A stretch of 64,000 bases of DNA, taken from positions 4,673,501 to 4,737,500 of the forward strand of contig NZ_CP125098.1 in NCBI RefSeq assembly GCF_030020805.1, in the 5' to 3' direction. Shown one piece after another: positions 8,070 through 15,988 of this stretch. This stretch comes from Paenibacillus sp. RC67 (GTDB lineage: Bacteria > Bacillota > Bacilli > Paenibacillales > NBRC-103111). The notes under the pieces were generated by a model. The model did not search any database and had not been told where the DNA came from. It saw only the letters and a list, made by a program, of their open reading frames with translations. Numbering within the stretch: position 1 is the first letter of the stretch; every line of letters starts with the position of its first letter. The translations under genes and the position numbers were made by a program.

Positions 8070-8873
8070 TTAATGCAAATTAATTTCAGAAGACAGGAGC
8101 TGCTGTCTGTATTTATTCGGCGACATATTCATCGCCATCTTAAATGTGCGATAAAAAGTTGGCAGCGATTCATAACCTACTTCAAAGCATATCGATACAA
8201 TATCCTTTTCTGATTCCGCTAGCAATTTCTTGGCCAGCCCTATGCGGACCTCCGTCAAGTACTGCATAGGAGTCATCTGATATTCTTTTTTAAAGATTTT
8301 GTTCATTTGCCGAATGCTAATACTTAGTTTCCCGCTCAGCTCTTCTGAAGTTACCGCCTCATAGTAATGTAAATCAATGTAATTCCGAATTCGCTCTGCT
8401 CTTAAACCATTTGCGTCCTGGATCGGCTTCGATTCCTTAGCTCTAACCAACAAAAGATAGATATCCTGAATTAAGTTGTGCATGGCCCACGCACTTAATG
8501 GGTCAGATTGCTTCTGTTCAAAAAGCAGCTTTCTTAACATTAAACGCAGCTCACTGGCCTGAAAAGCATTTAGTTTTAAAAGCTCCGACCGATTGAATAG
8601 GTACGGCATCCAATCCGGATGAAACACCGACTTCTCGGATAGATCGTCAAAAGCAAGGACCAAGAGCGTCAAATGAGAATCTGAAGAAACTGCATGCTTG
8701 GAAAACGGATAAATGAATGCGGCATTATCCTGCTCAAAAGAATGCTGCTGCCCGTCGATCCATATGCTTCCTTCGCCTTCAATTGCATATAATATTTGCA
8801 CATTGGCATGGTGATGAATCTTGACTTCATAGCTTTCCTGGTGTTTACTTTCATACAAATGAATACCAATCAT
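8070..8873 (-). CDS. AraC-family transcriptional regulator with cupin sensor
   Basis: Probable sugar-responsive activator of the neighbouring transporter or catabolic genes. The N-terminal half is a cupin-like fold (KIHHHANVQILYAIEGEGS). The last ~100 residues hold two AraC helix-turn-helix units (EELSGKLSISIRQMNKIFKK and DIVSICFEVGYESLPTFYRT) with the conserved P..Y ending MSPNKYRQQL. The ATG at 8873 is taken as the start; a TTG two codons earlier is possible. It sits between the catabolic block and the transporter on the same strand. An associated operator cannot be named with certainty. Confidence 0.9.
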   Translation of the reverse strand: MIGIHLYESKHQESYEVKIHHHANVQILYAIEGEGSIWIDGQQHSFEQDNAAFIYPFSKHAVSSDSHLTLLVLAFDDLSEKSVFHPDWMPYLFNRSELLKLNAFQASELRLMLRKLLFEQKQSDPLSAWAMHNLIQDIYLLLVRAKESKPIQDANGLRAERIRNYIDLHYYEAVTSEELSGKLSISIRQMNKIFKKEYQMTPMQYLTEVRIGLAKKLLAESEKDIVSICFEVGYESLPTFYRTFKMAMNMSPNKYRQQLLSSEINLH

Positions 8874-9000
8874 AGTCAAGCCCGCCTTGTGAGCGTATTC
8901 AAACGATTGTCTTGGACCGTTCGTTACCCTATTTTACCGTTTTTACCTTTTGCCAACAACCTGTAGTTTTGAATTACCTTTCTCTTAAAATGAGCACAAA

Positions 9001-9026
9001 AAAACTCAGATGTTTATCTGAGTTTT
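9001..9026. terminator. bidirectional terminator
   Basis: An 11-bp perfect stem AAAACTCAGAT / ATCTGAGTTTT with a GTTT loop. On the minus strand it closes the Gfo-DUF993-TIM barrel transcription unit. Confidence 0.85.
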
Positions 9027-9043
9027 TTGCTGCCCTACACTCA

Positions 9044-9322
9044 TTACTTAATTCTTCTCAATAGAGGCCGCTTGTCCTTTTTACCGAACAAACCAAATAG
9101 CCACTCTCTCTTCACCGGAGTCTGCTGCTTCTCGCAAAGCTTTTCACTGCGCTCTCCCGTTTGTTTACTATCGTCAGGCCAATAATAATGACATACAAAA
9201 TCCGTATCCATCGATGAGGGCACCGCCTTCGAAAGGAAAATTAGATTCCACATAGCACTTGCGAACGAAAGGGAATACGGTAACAACAGACTTGCCTTAC
9301 AGTGAGACGGATGAGAAGACAT
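9044..9322 (-). CDS. small hypothetical protein at the end of the catabolic operon
   Basis: A 92-codon open frame starts 4 bases after the TIM-barrel stop and ends 18 bases before the terminator. The C-terminal part is Lys/Arg rich (LFGLFGKKDKRPLLRRIK) and there is a Cys/Tyr/Trp cluster (DFVCHYYWPDD). I recognise no family. No good ribosome-binding site precedes the first ATG, so a shorter product from an internal ATG, or no product, is possible. Confidence 0.35.
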   Translation of the reverse strand: MSSHPSHCKASLLLPYSLSFASAMWNLIFLSKAVPSSMDTDFVCHYYWPDDSKQTGERSEKLCEKQQTPVKREWLFGLFGKKDKRPLLRRIK

Positions 9323-9325
9323 CGA

Positions 9326-10147
9326 CTAGACGTGCTTTAAAAATCTCTCTTTGGTTAACGCAAGGGCATCATCCCCCGCCATATCCCAAATCGTTTGATT
9401 GAAGATCTCAACTTCTATTGGACCGTTATAGCCAGCCGCCTCAACCGCGCTGCGCATGCTGCGTAAATCAATGACTCCGTCTCCCATCATCCCGCGCCCC
9501 ATTAATAAATCAGGAGTAGGCACAATCCAATCAGAGACATGAAATCCTAATATGCGACCGCTTGCTCTTGAAATTTGTGCGTATAATTCTGGATCCCACC
9601 ATACATGAAAAGCATCGACAATAACTCCGCATTGCTCTGGACTGTATTGCTCTGCTATCGCGTTAGCTTGTGCCAACGTATTGATGACGGATCGTTCTGC
9701 CGCGTACATCGGATGCAAAGGCTCGATGCCAAGCTTAATTCCGCAAGATTGAGCATAAGGCATCAATTGAGCAATGCCCTCCTCGACCATTTGGCGCGCA
9801 GCGGCAATATCCTTATCTGGAGCGGGACCGCATACCAACACGAGCACTTGCGCACCTAGCTCAGCCGCCTCTTCCACAGCCCTGCGATTATCATCGATAC
9901 GAGCTTGACGTTCCGCAGCGGTCGCCGCTGGGAACATCCCTCCACGACAAAGACTGGATACGCGCAAGCCAGCATTTTGGACGAGCCTTTTACTCTCAGC
10001 CAAGCCGGTCTCTTTCACTTTATGGCGCCAAAGTGCGATCCAAGGCACCTCTGCACGAACGCAGCCTTCCACAACCTCAGGCAAGCTTAGGCGATCTGCT
10101 GTTATTTGATTAAAGCTTAAACGATCAATATTTTGTAAAGCTTCCAT
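9326..10147 (-). CDS. sugar phosphate isomerase/epimerase (xylose isomerase-like TIM barrel)
   Basis: A 273-residue TIM barrel of the AP-endonuclease-2 / xylose-isomerase-like fold, which usually interconverts keto and aldo sugars or polyol intermediates using a divalent metal. Metal-site residues are seen in IKLGIEPLHP (Glu), VIVDAFHVWWDP (Asp and His), GFHVSDW (His) and PIEVEIFNQ (Glu), the usual order in the family. AGGAGG precedes the ATG. It is the third gene after a Gfo/Idh/MocA dehydrogenase and a DUF993 protein, separated by 50 bases from the latter. The reaction is not known. Confidence 0.88.
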   Translation of the reverse strand: MEALQNIDRLSFNQITADRLSLPEVVEGCVRAEVPWIALWRHKVKETGLAESKRLVQNAGLRVSSLCRGGMFPAATAAERQARIDDNRRAVEEAAELGAQVLVLVCGPAPDKDIAAARQMVEEGIAQLMPYAQSCGIKLGIEPLHPMYAAERSVINTLAQANAIAEQYSPEQCGVIVDAFHVWWDPELYAQISRASGRILGFHVSDWIVPTPDLLMGRGMMGDGVIDLRSMRSAVEAAGYNGPIEVEIFNQTIWDMAGDDALALTKERFLKHV

Positions 10148-10197
10148 GGTTAACCTCCTAAGAGTTTTTACGAAAGTAAAAACTGACTTCGTAAGCT

Positions 10198-11358
10198 TTA
10201 AATTCCAGCTAAAGTCAATACGTTGCGCATCCGTTGAGCAGCTAAATCCGGGTCTACTAAAAGGCCAGCTTTATCCGCCAAGACAAATAGCTCAGATAAA
10301 TGAACAACCGATCTGGCGCCTTCTGCTCCACCGATCATTCGGAAATGATTTTGACGGCCGTTCAAATACGCCATAAAAACAATTCCGGTTTTGTACGCAT
10401 AGGTCGGCTTTTGGAAAATATGTCTCGACAATGCTACTGTAGGCTCCAGCAGCGCATTATAGCGCGCCTCATCTCCAGCATCGAGCGCATGGATCGCAGC
10501 CGCGGCAGCAGGCGCAATCGCGTCGAATATTCCAAGCAGAGCATGGCTGTAGCCTTGCTCATCACCACGAATCAATGTGGGATAATTAAAGTCATCCCCT
10601 GTATACATTTTCACTTGTTCTGGGAGAAGACGGCGCATCCGAATTTCTTTCTCGTCATCAAGCAATGAAATTTTGATGCCATCTACTTTATCCGTATGAG
10701 AGCGAATAACATTGAGGCACACTTCCATTGCTGCGTCCAAATCCCTTTCTCCCCAATAACCGGCCAAGGCAGGATCAAACATATCACCCAACCAATGTAA
10801 TATGACAGGTTGCGAGACTTGGCTCAGAATACGGCCGTATACCCTCTCGTAATCCTCCGGACCTTTGGCGCACGCTGCTAAAGCGCGACTCGCCATCAGG
10901 ATAACCTGTCCACCTAGTCCTTCTACGAATGCCACTTGTTCCTCATAAGCCTGCTCCACCTGCTCGAGCGTTACATGCGGCCCTGGAACCAAATGATCGG
11001 TCCCAGCTCCGCAGGCAATACGTCCTTGAACAGCTTTAGCTTCCGCAACCGAACGACTGATAAGCTCCTTCGCCCGATTCCAATCCAGGCCCATACCTCT
11101 TTGTGCCGTATCCATCGCTTCGGCAACAGAGAGTCCTAAGGACCACAGATGACGACGGTAGGCCAAGGTTGCGTCCCAATCGATCTGGGCATTATTCAAT
11201 GGATCCGCATCGGCAAACGGATCGCATACTACATGAGCCGCCGAAAAAGCAATTCGGCTTTGTAATGGCCCTTTTGGCAATTCAATCGGTGCCGAATGAC
11301 CTGGTGTATAAGAATAAAGCGAGCCCCCTGCACGGGGCAGCTGCAATTCACGACTCAT
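10198..11358 (-). CDS. DUF993 protein (dihydrodipicolinate synthase-like aldolase fold)
   Basis: A 386-residue protein of the DUF993 family, usually annotated as dihydrodipicolinate synthase-like; members sit in sugar catabolic clusters but have no agreed reaction that I know. Visible features include the N-terminal LQLPRAGGSLYSYTPG, RIACGAGTDHL in the region where DHDPS has its GTTGE-like loop, VILHWLGDMFDP, and a Lys in VDGIKISLLDDEKEI at the position expected of the Schiff-base lysine. AAGGAGGG lies before the ATG. It starts 15 bases after the dehydrogenase stop, so the two are cotranscribed. Retro-aldol cleavage of an oxidised sugar is a reasonable inference. Confidence 0.8.
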   Translation of the reverse strand: MSRELQLPRAGGSLYSYTPGHSAPIELPKGPLQSRIAFSAAHVVCDPFADADPLNNAQIDWDATLAYRRHLWSLGLSVAEAMDTAQRGMGLDWNRAKELISRSVAEAKAVQGRIACGAGTDHLVPGPHVTLEQVEQAYEEQVAFVEGLGGQVILMASRALAACAKGPEDYERVYGRILSQVSQPVILHWLGDMFDPALAGYWGERDLDAAMEVCLNVIRSHTDKVDGIKISLLDDEKEIRMRRLLPEQVKMYTGDDFNYPTLIRGDEQGYSHALLGIFDAIAPAAAAAIHALDAGDEARYNALLEPTVALSRHIFQKPTYAYKTGIVFMAYLNGRQNHFRMIGGAEGARSVVHLSELFVLADKAGLLVDPDLAAQRMRNVLTLAGI

Positions 11359-11372
11359 CTCAGCGTCCCTCC

Positions 11373-12563
11373 TTACCGCTTGGCCGAAGCCAATTGGTCC
11401 TCAGACACAGAATCTAGCTTCAGTTCAGGCACATCCACCCACCGACGTTCTTCCCACGAGCGCAAGCCCAATTCCGCCAGCTGCGTTCCTTTGGCTCCTT
11501 CGAGCAAATCCCATGGGAATGGCGTATCAATAACGATATGCTTCAAGAATAGCTCCCATTGTATTTTAAATCCATTATCGAACAATTGATTGTCCGGTAC
11601 ATCCTGCCACTGCGCTTCAAATTGGAATGGATTCGGAATATCTGGATTCCAGACCGGCTTAGGCGTGTTGACACGATGCTGAACCTTGCAGTCCCGCAAG
11701 CCAGCTACCGCACTGCCCTCTGTACCGTCCACTTGAATCGTAAGCAGGTCATCCCGGTTCACGCGAACCGCCCAAGAGGAGTTGGCTTGAACTACGATGC
11801 CGCCTTCGAGCTCGAACGTTGCATATGCTGCATCATCAGCCGTACACTCGTAAGTATGGCCTAGCTCATCTACCCGCTCAGGTATATGAGTTACACCCAG
11901 GCACGATACCGAGCGAACCTCACCGAATAAATTATCGAGCACATATCTCCAGTGAGCGAACATATCAACAATGATACCGCCGCCATCCTCTTTGCGATAG
12001 TTCCATGAAGGACGTTGAGCCTGCTGCCAATTACCTTCAAAAACCCAATACCCGAACTCCATCCGAACTGACAATATTTTGCCGAAGAATCCGGAATCCA
12101 CCAAGCGCTTCAACTTCAAGAGACCTGGAAGAAATAGCTTATCCTGTACAACTCCGTTTTTTAAACCGGCAGAAGTTACAAGCTGCGCCAGCTCCAATGA
12201 TTCCTCTAAATTCGTTGCCGTTGGTTTTTCACAATAAATATGTTTACCCGCCGCTATAGCTTGACGGATGCTTTCGGCGCGATGGACGGTCGTTTGAGAA
12301 TCAAAATAAATCGTGTTGTTAGGATCAGCCAAGCAACTAGTAAGATCAGTGCTCCAACGAGTCAATCCATGCGTTTCTGCTAACGCTTTCAATTTATGCT
12401 CCTGACGACCAACCAATATAGGATCTGGCATAATTACATCTCCGTTAGGAAGCGTTACGCCGCCTTGTTTGCGAATAGCCATAATGGATCGGATTAAATG
12501 CTGATTCGTCCCCATACGTCCTGTAACCCCGTTCATAATGATTCCAACATTGTGTACTGTCAT
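11373..12563 (-). CDS. Gfo/Idh/MocA-family NAD(P)-dependent oxidoreductase
   Basis: Oxidises or reduces a sugar or cyclitol hydroxyl with NAD(P). The ATG at 12563 is chosen because GGAGAGGGG lies about 9 bases upstream; the open frame begins 13 codons earlier but would overlap that site. The N-terminal Rossmann region reads VGIIMNGVTGRMGTNQHL, an unusual variant of the dinucleotide loop. The family motif EKP is present in HIYCEKPTATNLEE (catalytic Lys), with the conserved DMFAHWRYVLDNLFG helix later. At 396 residues it is normal for the family. It is first of the three-gene block that I read as a catabolic operon. Confidence 0.9.
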   Translation of the reverse strand: MTVHNVGIIMNGVTGRMGTNQHLIRSIMAIRKQGGVTLPNGDVIMPDPILVGRQEHKLKALAETHGLTRWSTDLTSCLADPNNTIYFDSQTTVHRAESIRQAIAAGKHIYCEKPTATNLEESLELAQLVTSAGLKNGVVQDKLFLPGLLKLKRLVDSGFFGKILSVRMEFGYWVFEGNWQQAQRPSWNYRKEDGGGIIVDMFAHWRYVLDNLFGEVRSVSCLGVTHIPERVDELGHTYECTADDAAYATFELEGGIVVQANSSWAVRVNRDDLLTIQVDGTEGSAVAGLRDCKVQHRVNTPKPVWNPDIPNPFQFEAQWQDVPDNQLFDNGFKIQWELFLKHIVIDTPFPWDLLEGAKGTQLAELGLRSWEERRWVDVPELKLDSVSEDQLASAKR

Positions 12564-12728
12564 TGTTTGAATCCCCTCTCCATTCATTATAGCTGGTGTC
12601 ATGATGCCACCGCTTAGTATAAAAAACCTATATTTTCATACTAGTTATAAACAGAGAGTAAGTCTTATCACTTTAAGAACTGTATTCTAACTATTGGAAC
12701 CCTTTTATCCGAAACAAGCGCACAAAAA

Positions 12729-12756
12729 AACCGCCCGGAAGCTGAACCGGACGGTT
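12729..12756 (-). terminator. terminator of the DinB gene
   Basis: AACCG-t-CCGG, loop TTCAGCTT, CCGG-g-CGGTT followed by TTTTT on the minus strand; one mismatch in a 9-bp stem. Confidence 0.85.
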
Positions 12757-12795
12757 GAACCATGGAAAAACTTCTTGTTGGCTTCTAGCAAACAA

Positions 12796-13302
12796 TTACG
12801 AATACCAAAACAATGCATACTCGGTCATTACGGATGCATGCCCCATCTGGCGAAGCATAGCAGTTATATTCCCACGGTGGTATGTAGCATGATTCACAAT
12901 CTGCAAAATAATCTCGGAGTAGCTCGTATCCCTTACTCCTGCATAAGGGTTGTCAATAGTAATGGTCTCTTCCATATTGTTTAATGTATTCAGGACTGTT
13001 CTATACCCCTCAGCAAGCTCGGCATAAAGCAGCTCCATTTCCCTAACGCTTTTGGCTTCGGTTTGTTCTTTCAACGGATTCGCTTCCGCCATCGCTTCCC
13101 TCATACTTTTACCGCAAAGAATGTTTAGCCAGCTGGTATCTACGATGTAGATATGAGCAATGACCTTCGAAACAGAAGGGAACACACTCTGTATTTCATT
13201 TGTATAAACCTCGTCGGGAAGCTCCTTCAGCCGGTTGATCATCGTTTGATTCGCCCATACATGATATTCGTACATTTGCTTGGCTGTATTTTCCATAGTC
13301 AT
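12796..13302 (-). CDS. DinB/YfiT-family metalloprotein
   Basis: A 168-residue four-helix protein of the DinB-like superfamily, whose members are mostly thiol- or damage-related with unclear reactions. The metal-binding His triad is visible as His in VIAHIYIVDTSWL and two His in VNHATYHRGNI, near the C-terminus. It stands as a single gene with its own terminator. The physiological role is unknown. Confidence 0.88.
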   Translation of the reverse strand: MTMENTAKQMYEYHVWANQTMINRLKELPDEVYTNEIQSVFPSVSKVIAHIYIVDTSWLNILCGKSMREAMAEANPLKEQTEAKSVREMELLYAELAEGYRTVLNTLNNMEETITIDNPYAGVRDTSYSEIILQIVNHATYHRGNITAMLRQMGHASVMTEYALFWYS

Positions 13303-13350
13303 CGTCTCCTTTACATCATCATTCTGTAAAATGAATAATTTCCTTTATAA

Positions 13351-13388
13351 TAAAACAGCTACCCTGACAACGGTATGTCAAGATAGCT
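13351..13388 (-). terminator. terminator of the squalene/phytoene synthase gene
   Basis: AGCTA-tct-TGACA ... TGTCA-ggg-TAGCT with a short loop, followed on the minus strand by GTTTTATT. Confidence 0.65.
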
Positions 13389-13431
13389 AAAGTATTTGGT
13401 ATTCAGTTAGACGTTTCTTAACTCATTCAAA

Positions 13432-14241
13432 TTAATTCATCACGCGGCTTACAATTTTGAGCACCGCATCTCTCGTTAATTTACTGCCGCCGGCTGACAA
13501 AAGATTAAGAGTAGCATGCGCCAAAGCTAAAGGTATTTTACAAAATTTCAATGCCGGACCTTGCTTGAGGTCAGCAATGTAAGAATCGGCAATTTGCAAA
13601 TTGCGACGCGTATACGCCTGCATCTCCTTAAAGTCCCATCCGTTCGGATAAAAATCGACACCGCGCTCAAGATCTTCTTTTCGATTACGAAGAATATTCA
13701 CGGCTTGCAGCCCTCTTCCGAACGCAACCGCCTTCTCAATATCGGAGGGGGTTCCGTCATACCACATCCACAGCTCGGACAGCATTTCTCCAACCATCCC
13801 CGCCACACTGTAAGTATACCGATCCAGATCCTCTTCCGTTTGAATACTCCATCCGTTTTGTACCCAATCAGCCATTTGCGTTGACATCTTGGCAATGTAA
13901 GGAATGATGACGGGCAGCGCAGTAGTCGGACATAGCCTAACCCAATCATCCAGCTGTACCGTTACATCCGGCAGTACGTTCCGATGTGGAGCCATAACTT
14001 CTTGTATCGTTTCAATTAGTTTATCGGATTGGAAGGCGTCATGTACTCCGACTAATAATTGTACTTTCAAGCTATTCGGCAGTTCTTCATGATCCTCGAT
14101 TTCGTCAATGGCTCTCATACATAGATAAGCAGATGACACCGCTTCCTTCAAACCAGAATCCAATTGACTGATTGGAATATAAAAAGTTCGACTTGTTTTT
14201 TTCAACATGGTCATTGCATCATTTAGAACGATATTATTAAT
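13432..14241 (-). CDS. squalene/phytoene synthase-family prenyltransferase
   Basis: Head-to-head prenyl synthase fold. The first Asp-rich motif is intact (DEIED, residues 46-50). The second reads NILRNRKEDLERG, where the usual first Asp of NILRD is Asn (residue 186) while the later Glu-Asp is kept, so activity or product may differ. No other carotenoid or hopanoid gene lies in the window. The start is unusual: GGAGGGAG (14254-14247) lies 8 bases before an in-frame ATT at 14241, giving a natural-looking start for the family, whereas the nearest ATG, 9 codons on, has no ribosome site. The frame is also open from a TTG at 14256, but that codon overlaps the ribosome site itself. Confidence 0.85.
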   Translation of the reverse strand: MNNIVLNDAMTMLKKTSRTFYIPISQLDSGLKEAVSSAYLCMRAIDEIEDHEELPNSLKVQLLVGVHDAFQSDKLIETIQEVMAPHRNVLPDVTVQLDDWVRLCPTTALPVIIPYIAKMSTQMADWVQNGWSIQTEEDLDRYTYSVAGMVGEMLSELWMWYDGTPSDIEKAVAFGRGLQAVNILRNRKEDLERGVDFYPNGWDFKEMQAYTRRNLQIADSYIADLKQGPALKFCKIPLALAHATLNLLSAGGSKLTRDAVLKIVSRVMN

Positions 14242-14389
14242 GAGTGCTCCCTCCAAGTATGCGCTTAGCTATTCTCTGTTCGTAGCATTTACATCATGAT
14301 ATCATAAAATCATATGGTCAAGCCAAATTAGATTGCATTTTCTACTATTATCGCCATTTTGCTTCACAAAATCGAAATAAATTTTACAG

Positions 14390-14430
14390 TAAAAAGCCCT
14401 CCGCAGCAAATCATTTGCAGAAGGCCTCTC
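14390..14430 (-). terminator. terminator of the araDBA operon
   Basis: On the minus strand a long imperfect stem GGCCTTCTGCAAAT / ATTTGC.GCGGAGGGC is followed by TTTTT. Confidence 0.8.
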
Positions 14431-14448
14431 AACTTCCATCAATATAAG

Positions 14449-15939
14449 TTATTTCATACGCCAGTACAGTTCATTCCATCTCAATTCATTACGTAATGTA
14501 GGGATCGTACTATTCTTATTGATAAGTAAACATTCAATTCCAACCATCTCGGACCAATCCGCGAGCTGCTCTGCAGATACGACATACGAGAACACCGTAT
14601 GATGCGCTCCTCCTGCATGAATCCATGCTTCCGCGGCAAGATTCAAGGTTGGCTGAGGCTTCCAAAGAACACGCGCTACCGGAAGCTTCGGCATGGCTTG
14701 TTCCGGCTTCACGGCATCTACTTCATTGACGACGAGACGGAAACGGTTACCCATGTCAATGATAGACGCATTAAGCGCCGCTCCACCTCTACCGTCGAAG
14801 GTGAGCCTTGCAGGATCCGCTTTGCCCCCAATGGAAAGAGCGTGCACTTCAATGGAAGGACGAGTCGCTGCAATAGTCGGACACACTTCCAGCATATGCG
14901 CTCCGAGGACAAGCTCATTCCCCGGTTCAAAATGATATGTATAATCCTCCATGAAAGAGGTACCCACATTACCAGCAATCTGCTTCATGGTTCTCACCAT
15001 AGCCGCTGTCTTCCAATCGCCTTCTCCTCCAAAGCCGTAACCAGCCGCCATCAATCGTTGAACGGCTAACCCTGGAAGCTGCTTCATGCCGTGCAAATCC
15101 TCGAAGGTCGTTGTGAAGGCACCAAAGCCGCCTTCTTCAAGGAACGATTTCATTCCCAACTCAATACGAGCTTGTTCGAGAATAGCTTCACGAATAGGAC
15201 CTGCCGCGCGCGCTTCCGGAGCTATTCCGTACAAATCATTGTACTCCTCAAACAACCGATTCACTTCATTTTCCGAAATATCGTTCATCCTTTGAACCAA
15301 ATCACCGATACCATAGCCATTTACCGACCATCCAAACTTGATTTGAGCCTCTACCTTGTCCCCTTCTGTTACGGCAACCTGACGCATATTATCGCCGAAT
15401 CTCGCTACCTTTAAGCTGCGTCCTTCCGTAAAGGCAACCGCCGTATTCATCCATCCTCCTATACGGTTACGAACCTGCGGGTCCTCCCAATAACCAACTA
15501 CGACTTTACGCGCAATCCCCATTCTGGCACCGATGAAGCCATACTCCCGGTCACCGTGAGCTGATTGATTCAAATTCATGAAGTCCATGTCGATGCTATC
15601 CCAAGGAATATCGCGGTTATACTGCGTATGAAGGTGCAGCAAAGGCTTGCGCAGCTCAGACAGCCCAGCTATCCACATTTTTGCTGGCGAGAACGTATGC
15701 ATCCATGTAATAATACCCGCACAGTTATCGTCGGCGTTAGCTTCAATGCATAGACTGCGAATGGCTTCTGGAGTCGTAAGCACGGGTTTGAAAACAACTT
15801 GGAACGGAATGGCCGGATCGTTATCAAGCCCTTCGGTAATCCTGCTGGAATGTTCATCTACTTCTTGCAGTGTTTCAGGGCCGTATAAATGCTGGCTTCC
15901 GGTAACGAACCAAAATGTGTACGGTTTTATGAATAACAT
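14449..15939 (-). CDS. araA: L-arabinose isomerase
   Basis: Converts L-arabinose to L-ribulose in the cytoplasm, the first step of arabinose use. The 496-residue length and the whole sequence fit AraA: the N-terminus FWFVTGSQHLYGPETL, the TWMHTFSPAKMWI region, and the metal/active-site segments GFGGEGDWKTAAM and HFEPGNELVLGAHMLEVCP. GGAGGG lies 10 bases before the ATG. It is the last gene of araD-araB-araA, 49 bases after araB, and is followed by a terminator. Expression should be under AraR. Confidence 0.98.
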   Translation of the reverse strand: MLFIKPYTFWFVTGSQHLYGPETLQEVDEHSSRITEGLDNDPAIPFQVVFKPVLTTPEAIRSLCIEANADDNCAGIITWMHTFSPAKMWIAGLSELRKPLLHLHTQYNRDIPWDSIDMDFMNLNQSAHGDREYGFIGARMGIARKVVVGYWEDPQVRNRIGGWMNTAVAFTEGRSLKVARFGDNMRQVAVTEGDKVEAQIKFGWSVNGYGIGDLVQRMNDISENEVNRLFEEYNDLYGIAPEARAAGPIREAILEQARIELGMKSFLEEGGFGAFTTTFEDLHGMKQLPGLAVQRLMAAGYGFGGEGDWKTAAMVRTMKQIAGNVGTSFMEDYTYHFEPGNELVLGAHMLEVCPTIAATRPSIEVHALSIGGKADPARLTFDGRGGAALNASIIDMGNRFRLVVNEVDAVKPEQAMPKLPVARVLWKPQPTLNLAAEAWIHAGGAHHTVFSYVVSAEQLADWSEMVGIECLLINKNSTIPTLRNELRWNELYWRMK

Positions 15940-15988
15940 AGTATGAATACCCTCCTACTAATTGCATACTTAAAGGCTTGTGCATTGA

